Assembly: GCA_029261295.1 (NCBI GenBank)
Contig: JAJDBP010000036.1
Span: 1 to 64,000 of the forward strand
Length of the DNA: 64,000 bases
DNA from: Nitrospirales bacterium
Lineage (GTDB): Bacteria > Nitrospirota > Nitrospiria > Nitrospirales > UBA8639
Reading direction: 5' to 3'
Positions 58,846 to 64,000 of this stretch are shown here, piece by piece. The position numbers and the translations under genes were made by a program. The notes under the pieces are model-generated. The model saw nothing but the letters and a program-made list of their open reading frames with translations, was not told the DNA's origin and searched no databases. Within the stretch, counting starts at the first letter, position 1, and each line of letters begins with the position of its first letter.

Positions 58846-60170
58846 GGGCCTGTCAAGTTACTTGTGTAACTGCTTGTGGGTTAATCTCTTATCGGGACTC
58901 GATCTCCTAAGCGGATCGCAAATTGATTGAGTGCCCGTTTCCACTTCGAAATAGGCATCGTCCATTTTTTTCGCAATCCGTTGCATCCCCAGATAGAGCA
59001 CTTTCAATATGGCCTCATCAGTCGGGAAGGCTCCTCGCTTTTTAAGTACCTTGCGTAATGAGAAATTGAGGGACTCAATCAGATTGGTGGTATAAATGAC
59101 TGTTCGAATTTCTGGAGGGTAATAAAAGAACACCGTCAGCCGCGCCCAGTCCCGTCGCCAGTTCGTACTAAAGTGGGATTGGTAGCATCCCACGTCAGAG
59201 TTAACTGCTCTAACGCATCTTCTGCTTCTGCAAGCGTCGACGCTCCGTAAATCCCCCGCAGATCCCGCGCCACGGGCCGCCGCTCTTCCGGGCGACATAC
59301 CGCAAGGATTGCCGGATTTTATGCACAAGACAGAGTTGAACATGAGTCTGCGGGAAGACCGTCTCCAAGGCTTCCGGGAGGCAGGTCAACCTATCCACAC
59401 AGGCCACAAAGCAATCCGTTATGCCACGCCGCTGCAAGTCCGGAAAGACCGCTAACCAAAACTTGGCGCCTTCGGTTTCACCGACCCAGATCCCCAACAA
59501 TTCTTTCTCGCCCTGCAGATTCACCCCCAAGGGCACATAGACCACTTTGGTCTTAACGGCTCCCTCGTGCCGGGATTTCACAAACAGACAATCAAAGTAG
59601 AGAATGGGATACCCCCCCTCCAAGAGCCGACTCTGCCACAGCCGGACATCATCTAAGACCGCATCCGTAATGGTGGAGATGAGCGTCGGGGAGACCTCGG
59701 GCCCATACACCTCTTCGAGATGCCCTTGGATTTCCCCAGTCGTGAGTCCATGGGCATACAGCACCAAGACTTATCGTCAAAGCCCTCCAAACGCCGCTCA
59801 CGTTTTTTGACCACTGACGGCTCGAAGGTCCCTGCTCGATCCCGCGGGACCTCGAGCTCTACGGCGGCTTGATCCGTCTGAACGGTCTTGGCACTGGTAC
59901 CATTCCGTGTATCCTCACCTTTTGGCCTGGAGCGGGCATGAGGGACATAGCCCAGATGATTCGTTCGTTCGGCCAGCGGCGCTCGTTGCACTATCCGTTT
60001 CGTCAACCCTTTTAATAACCCATTTTCCCCAAGAATATCCTTGGGCGAATCACAGTCCTTCAATAAATCATCTAACAACGCATCAGTTTTCGTGTGGTGC
60101 TTGGTCATCAGTCCTCCTTATTCAATAGAACAGTCATGATAACCAGTTACACACTTAATCTTACAAGCCC
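58846..60170 (-). mobile_element. IS256-family insertion sequence, decayed
   Basis: About 1325 bp with imperfect terminal inverted repeats. Left end (58846-58873) begins GGGCCTGTCAAGTTACTTG and includes TGTGTAACTG; the right end, read inward, begins GGGCTTGTAAGATTAAG and includes TGTGTAACTG (60142-60170). A mutator-type transposase gene, frameshifted, fills it. No 8-9 bp target duplication was found, suggesting flanking rearrangement. Confidence 0.8.
58858..60108 (-). pseudogene. IS256-type transposase, frameshifted
   Basis: Three pieces in different frames make one transposase. The N-terminal piece starts MTKHHTKTDALLDDLLKD at 60108 and runs to RRLEGFDDK. Near 59770 a lost base shifts to VLYAHGLTTGEIQGHLEEVY, with YFDCLFVKSR as the first DDE region and VACVDRLTCLPEAL the second. 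Near 59290 another shift gives RRPVARDLRGIYGASTLAEA, and near 59170 a third gives DWARLTVFFYYPPEIR, TTNLIESLNFSLRK (third acidic motif) and the C-terminus. At least three indels are needed, so it is inactive in this copy. Confidence 0.85.
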
Positions 60171-60354
60171 GGTCCTGGAAGCGCGTCACTCGACATAACA
60201 ATATCGCCCTCGACGCAATCCGCAGGCCTTCTGGACTTGGGGAAGGCGTCAAGTTTTACTCTCATGGCATTAAGTTGATAAAGCTAAATTCGCTATACAT
60301 AGGTTTGCCCTTCCCATCAAGGACTTGTACAATTCCAGCAACGTGTTTCTTGGC

Positions 60355-60723
60355 ATGATTATAGAATATATCCATCTAATTTTAATTGTGTCGGGAGTGG
60401 CCACGATGGTGGTTATCGTCCAATTCATCGCCCCACGTCCTGCTCTAAAACTTTTCTTTGAGGTTGAGACTTTTGAGGCTTCTACACTTCTCTTGGCTAG
60501 ACATTGGGGTTTACTTATCTTTTTAGTTGGTGGGTTGCTTGTTTATAGCGCCTACGATCCAACTACGCGCGATCCTGTCCTTGTCGTGGCAAGTCTTGAA
60601 AAAATAGCCTTTTCCGGCCTTGTGTTCTTTGGTCCTGGAAAAAGGACGGCAATCGCAACAATTGCAGCGGCCGGTGACTCGGCCTTTGTAGTGCTGTATC
60701 TTTTGTATTTCTTGGGACTCTAG
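60355..60723 (+). CDS. Small four-helix membrane protein
   Basis: A 122-residue hydrophobic protein with about four membrane helices (IHLILIVSGVATMVVIVQF; GLLIFLVGGLLVYSA; IAFSGLVFF; FVVLYLLYFLGL). No family recognised. The start is uncertain: ATG 60355 lacks a ribosome-binding site, while TTG 60325 and GTG 60343 are in frame upstream. It lies between the IS256 element and the patatin gene. A GGCCAAAG/CTTTGGCC hairpin follows at 60775-60800. Confidence 0.55.
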   Translation: MIIEYIHLILIVSGVATMVVIVQFIAPRPALKLFFEVETFEASTLLLARHWGLLIFLVGGLLVYSAYDPTTRDPVLVVASLEKIAFSGLVFFGPGKRTAIATIAAAGDSAFVVLYLLYFLGL

Positions 60724-61297
60724 TGAGAATCAAGCCCTGTGGCCCTGAAAATTTTATTATCTTTTCGCTGCCGTGGCCAAAGATTGCTGATCCTTTGGCC
60801 GTCCCTAATTAATATCGCGTAGGGGGCCTTCGGGAAGTCGTATTGAGCCACCACCTTTGGTGGGAATCCACACCGACACTCCGAAGGTGAAGCTTCTCCC
60901 CCTCCGGGACAGCGGTACTTTCTCTGACAAGCTGTTGATCAAGATACAGATGTGCGTGATATCTTAGTCCATCCACCTGGCAATCAGCGCGCGGTGGAGC
61001 AGTTTTTTTCGAAGACTCTTGAAAGATGAAGCAAGCGGATCTAGGCGAGTTGTGACCAAGAATCTGCTGAACTATGCGGTCACACCGTAGCTCGTTATGC
61101 CCTCTGCCACTCACAATAACCCGTATGGTCAAATATAACTCGACCTAACAATTTCTCGAAGATTTCCCTCAAAACCTCAGGCCTCCGCTTCCACTTGTCT
61201 CTCCCCACCTCGATCTCCAATACTCCACACCAAAATTAATGCCATGATCAGGGAAAAGGCAATGGATTACTTATGCCCGCTGGCAACCCAATAATTC
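60724..61297. other. Region with one weak reading frame
   Basis: A minus-strand frame at 60809-61132 could encode 107 residues (LYLDQQLVRESTAVPEGEKL in the middle). It has no recognised motif, ribosome-binding site or clear neighbour role, and may be a remnant. I do not call it a gene. The rest holds the 60775-60800 hairpin and no other feature. Confidence 0.4.
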
Positions 61298-63169
61298 TTA
61301 GTTGGCTCTAACACGGTGCCACTCCTCGAGCTTTTGCATCGTATATCGGTAACCAAGATCAGCAAGGTCATCAATTGCTTTCGGGTCAAATTGAAGTGTT
61401 CCAAACTTTCCCACTGGAGGGTCTAAGTAAAGAGCGATTGTGGTTCCCCAGCGGTCCAACATTTCTCGTCGACTATGAATGGTGGCAAGCTCACTCGCCC
61501 GGTTGAGAATACTGCCAATGTTTGGAACCTTAATTGTTGGCTGAAGGGGATTGATTCTGCTCCATAGGGTTTCCCAGCCAGAAAGACTAGCACCGTAAGG
61601 AGGGTTGTTGGCCAGATCTTCTTGGAGACCCACATCCACAGCAATAACCAATCCATCCTGACAAAACCTGGTCATTTCATCAATTGGTAGGTTGTTCAGC
61701 AACCCCCCATCTACGAGAAGATCTCCCTCATCCGGCACCGGAGGGAAAATCCCTGGAAGGCTGGTACTGGCACGAAGGCTTCTCCACAGTGAGCCTGTAC
61801 GGTGAATTTTTATTTTGGCGGAAGTTAAGTTGGAAGAAACACAGAAAAATGGGACCCATAAATCCTCGATCTGTGTAGCGCCAAACTCTTTGGCAAGACC
61901 CCTGGCTGCCCGGCGACCAGCAAATAAGGCCGTAATGGGAAGAGTGTAGTCGAGGAGAGACCGATAGTGTAGCTTGGTTAATTTGATCATGGTCTCATAA
62001 TCGAATTCAAAGGCAAATTGGGCTGCAAAGGTCGCCCCCGAACTGGTCCCACAAACGAAATCGACCGGGATGTTAGCTTCTTTCAGAGCCCGAATCACGC
62101 CTATATGAGCGAATCCGCGGGCTCCACCCCCACCAAGGACCAGGCCTATAGCGCGGCCATTAAGGGTCCGCGCCAGGCGTTCAAAATCCGAATTGGAATC
62201 CCAGCGAAGATGGTAATGCCTCTCCACTTGTCGTGAAGCAAGCCAAGGGAGAGTCTGAGTAGGCCGTTGACTGCCATTTGGGTGGATCAGAATCAGAGTT
62301 TGTTGAACAAAAGAGGTCTCAGCTCCCCGACGTAGGAGGGCCTCCTCAATCTGACCACGTGCAGGGTCTCGTCCTTCCTGTCCTAGAATAAGAATATGGT
62401 CAGCTCGCCGAATACACCTCTTAGTCCATTCCGTGACCTGAGGGTCAGATTCAAAGAGGATGAATTTAAACTTGTCCTCTTGGTCATTTAACCAATCATC
62501 CATTTGGTTGGGGGTAATGGCTTCTGGATTTTCCTGGTCGCTTCCCCTACCCCAGGTGGTTTCGAATCGGCGGCTACTCAAATGCAACGTTGCCCCAAAA
62601 GTGTTCAGGGCGGCTGCAAGTCGTGTAGTGAAATCGGTTAGAGGTAAATTTTGGCTGGTAGGCACCACGGCAATATTACATAATGGGGTTCCTGCACGGA
62701 GTCGATTTCTTTCTCCCAGCCGTTTTTGGCTTTCTCCCAGACGTTTAGCAATTATTTTTGCGACATTAATCATGACCCGTGGATTTTTTTCTACCACATG
62801 GTGGTAAGCTTCAACGGAGAGGGTGACAAGATGGGTATCACGGATAGCCCGAACCGTGGCCGACCGTGGTTCCTTTGTTAGAAGGGACATTTCCCCGACC
62901 ATCTCACCACGACCGAGCTCAGCAATGAACTCTTCTCCGCCTCCTTCACTTTCAACGAGGACGCGAAGCCGTCCATTGATGACAATGTACAAACCGTCCT
63001 CAATCTCCCCCTGACGAAAGAGCGTTTCATTGGGGAACAAAAAAATCCATTCGACTGCGGCTGCAATCTCGTACAGTGTTGCCTCATCCACCTCGGAAAA
63101 TAATCCGGTAGAGCGGAGGCGAACGACAAGATCGGTGTTTGACAGATAGAAAGGTGAAAAATTCTTCAT
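61298..63169 (-). CDS. Cyclic-nucleotide-binding patatin-like phospholipase (NTE type)
   Basis: A 623-residue protein. The N-terminal cyclic-nucleotide-binding domain (about 15-135) has GEMVGEMSLLTKEPRSATV, the phosphate-binding cassette pattern. The middle resembles the extra region of NTE-family proteins. The C-terminal patatin domain has the oxyanion loop GGGGARGFAHIGVI, the nucleophile serine motif GTSSGA and the Asp motif LLVDGGLLNNLP. It would hydrolyse phospholipid or lysophospholipid under nucleotide control. ATG 63169 is the start. Flanked by transposase remnants on both sides. Confidence 0.92.
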   Translation of the reverse strand: MKNFSPFYLSNTDLVVRLRSTGLFSEVDEATLYEIAAAVEWIFLFPNETLFRQGEIEDGLYIVINGRLRVLVESEGGGEEFIAELGRGEMVGEMSLLTKEPRSATVRAIRDTHLVTLSVEAYHHVVEKNPRVMINVAKIIAKRLGESQKRLGERNRLRAGTPLCNIAVVPTSQNLPLTDFTTRLAAALNTFGATLHLSSRRFETTWGRGSDQENPEAITPNQMDDWLNDQEDKFKFILFESDPQVTEWTKRCIRRADHILILGQEGRDPARGQIEEALLRRGAETSFVQQTLILIHPNGSQRPTQTLPWLASRQVERHYHLRWDSNSDFERLARTLNGRAIGLVLGGGGARGFAHIGVIRALKEANIPVDFVCGTSSGATFAAQFAFEFDYETMIKLTKLHYRSLLDYTLPITALFAGRRAARGLAKEFGATQIEDLWVPFFCVSSNLTSAKIKIHRTGSLWRSLRASTSLPGIFPPVPDEGDLLVDGGLLNNLPIDEMTRFCQDGLVIAVDVGLQEDLANNPPYGASLSGWETLWSRINPLQPTIKVPNIGSILNRASELATIHSRREMLDRWGTTIALYLDPPVGKFGTLQFDPKAIDDLADLGYRYTMQKLEEWHRVRAN

Positions 63170-63368
63170 TGAGGTTTCCGATGGTTTTTTACCTGCGACG
63201 GTTTATCATGATTTTCTTTAAAAAGTTGGGGGTTTGCCTTGACCCGCAAAAAAAAAGGCGAGAAATTGGCAAGAGGCGCGTAAAAAGAATCAGACGGCTG
63301 ACTCCTTTGGTTTTTGTCTGCACTCCATTCACATACCTCATCCAACGATACATATCTGCTATCAGTTT

Positions 63369-63653
63369 CTAATGTTTCACTTGGCGAAACGCTTGCTCCG
63401 CTACTAACAGCACCTTCCAGATTACGACCGTCGCCTTCTTCACTCGCTTCAATCACTTCGCCGCATCCGTGCGGAGCCGAGCGGCGGAAAATGGGGACGC
63501 GACCGAATTGATCGTCCGCACATACTGCCAGTGTACCTTCGGGGATCGGTAGAAAGTCACCATACGTTCCCAGGCAGCCTCCACGCATTCGGCGGCTACA
63601 GCGTAGCTGTGTGGCACACACCAGTGCACGAACTGCTCGCGTCGCCGTCCACT
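63369..63653 (-). pseudogene. Mutator/IS256-type transposase C-terminal remnant
   Basis: The minus strand reads EAAWERMVTFYRSPKVHWQY, then RTINSVASPFSAARLRTDAAK, a TGA stop, and LKRVKKATVVIWKVLLVAEQAFRQVKH to a TAG. This is the typical end of mutator-family transposases (V-E-S-P-F-A..RLRT..K). The in-frame stop and missing N-terminal part mark it as dead. It is not a copy of the IS256 element at 58846, whose C-terminus differs. Confidence 0.75.
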
Positions 63654-64000
63654 TCACGACGATTCGAACCCTAAAGCAGGACGTTCATTCTTCCCTCACC
63701 CCGCTTGTCCTGGCATCTCCAGGACTCTTCCAAACGAAAATGGCGTCATTTGGCAACCCTGCCCTGGCCACAGTTGTAGTATCACCCCCAATGCTAGTCA
63801 TGCGAATTGTTGAAATGGCTTCCCGACCTTAATGACCCGTGGCGGCGGCGGGTGGTTTCCAGACAAGCTGTCCCGGCGGATCTGAATGTGATTCTATCGC
63901 CTTGGGGGTTTATTTTTCCAATAATAATCAAGCAAACTTCTCGCAGTTTTGCAATAATCTGTCCGACGGAAAGAGTACAGTTTTCAACTTCCCTCCATAT
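63654..64000. other. Window end without a supported gene
   Basis: Several short open frames exist on both strands; none has a recognisable motif or a convincing start. It may include remnants of the mobile elements nearby. Confidence 0.4.

Noticed and set aside
60809-61132. 107-residue minus-strand frame
   Set aside because: No motif, weak start and decaying neighbourhood; kept only as a note.
63685-63832. Protein-like minus-strand frame (GLPNDAIFVWKSPGDARTSG)
   Set aside because: Only about 38-49 residues, with no start signal and no recognised family.

Overview
The window most resembles a chromosome segment from a Nitrospira-like bacterium (phylum Nitrospirota). This is inferred from gene content and protein style: a PEP-CTERM exported protein, two Amt transporters around a PII gene next to glutamine synthetase, a large AsmA-type protein, a full trp operon in the order E-G-D-C-F-B-A, and many HD-GYP, Rrf2 and lipoprotein genes. 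No rRNA or tRNA gene was recognised, so the assignment rests on style, not on a marker gene.

Layout. 1-310: intergenic hairpin repeats. 310-5307 (minus): a MoxR-type ATPase, a large unknown protein and DNA ligase LigA. 5534-6196: a LysM lipoprotein. 6338-13176: the complete tryptophan operon. 13415-17695: a 1426-residue membrane protein joining a Cache-like sensor region to a P-loop NTPase. 17850-19203: a small protein with a sigma-54-like promoter, then a decayed SF0329-like gene and a possibly frameshifted lipoprotein. 19475-25548: sugar-nucleotide epimerase, DUF3386 protein, TPM protein, NTase-like protein, FAD monooxygenase and small proteins. 25778-29199: an HD-GYP response regulator and a hybrid histidine kinase. 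29223-33676: MtnA and AsmA. 34039-36515: HD-domain protein, YjbQ protein and HtrA protease. 36581-40039: a palindrome, a SIR2-TPR protein (candidate defence gene) and a glycosyltransferase. 40270-42870: ClpB.

43042-52863 is a nitrogen-assimilation island. It holds an outer-membrane porin, amtB, glnK, amtB and glnA on the minus strand, plus two separate, divergently transcribed GlnE-type proteins. One looks like the N-terminal (deadenylylating) half of GlnE. The other looks like the C-terminal (adenylylating) half and carries a long N-terminal extension with ACT-like segments. The GlnA has the tyrosine motif that GlnE modifies, and GlnK has the T-loop tyrosine. Upstream of the porin is a structured region ending in a strong minus-strand terminator, a candidate leader RNA or small RNA.

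53376-58571: MscS channel, PEP-CTERM protein with a near-consensus sigma-54 promoter, DUF423 and DUF2061 membrane proteins, Rrf2 regulator and a 5'-nucleotidase-family protein. 58726-64000 is a decaying mobile-element zone: an IS3 transposase tail, an IS256-family element with recognisable ends but at least three frameshifts, a small membrane protein, a cyclic-nucleotide-binding/patatin protein and a second mutator-type transposase remnant.

The best candidates for new biology are the split, divergent GlnE pair with ACT-like domains, the Cache-NTPase membrane protein, the SIR2-TPR gene with near-identical 129-bp repeats, and the structured RNA region ahead of the ammonium/glutamine cluster.
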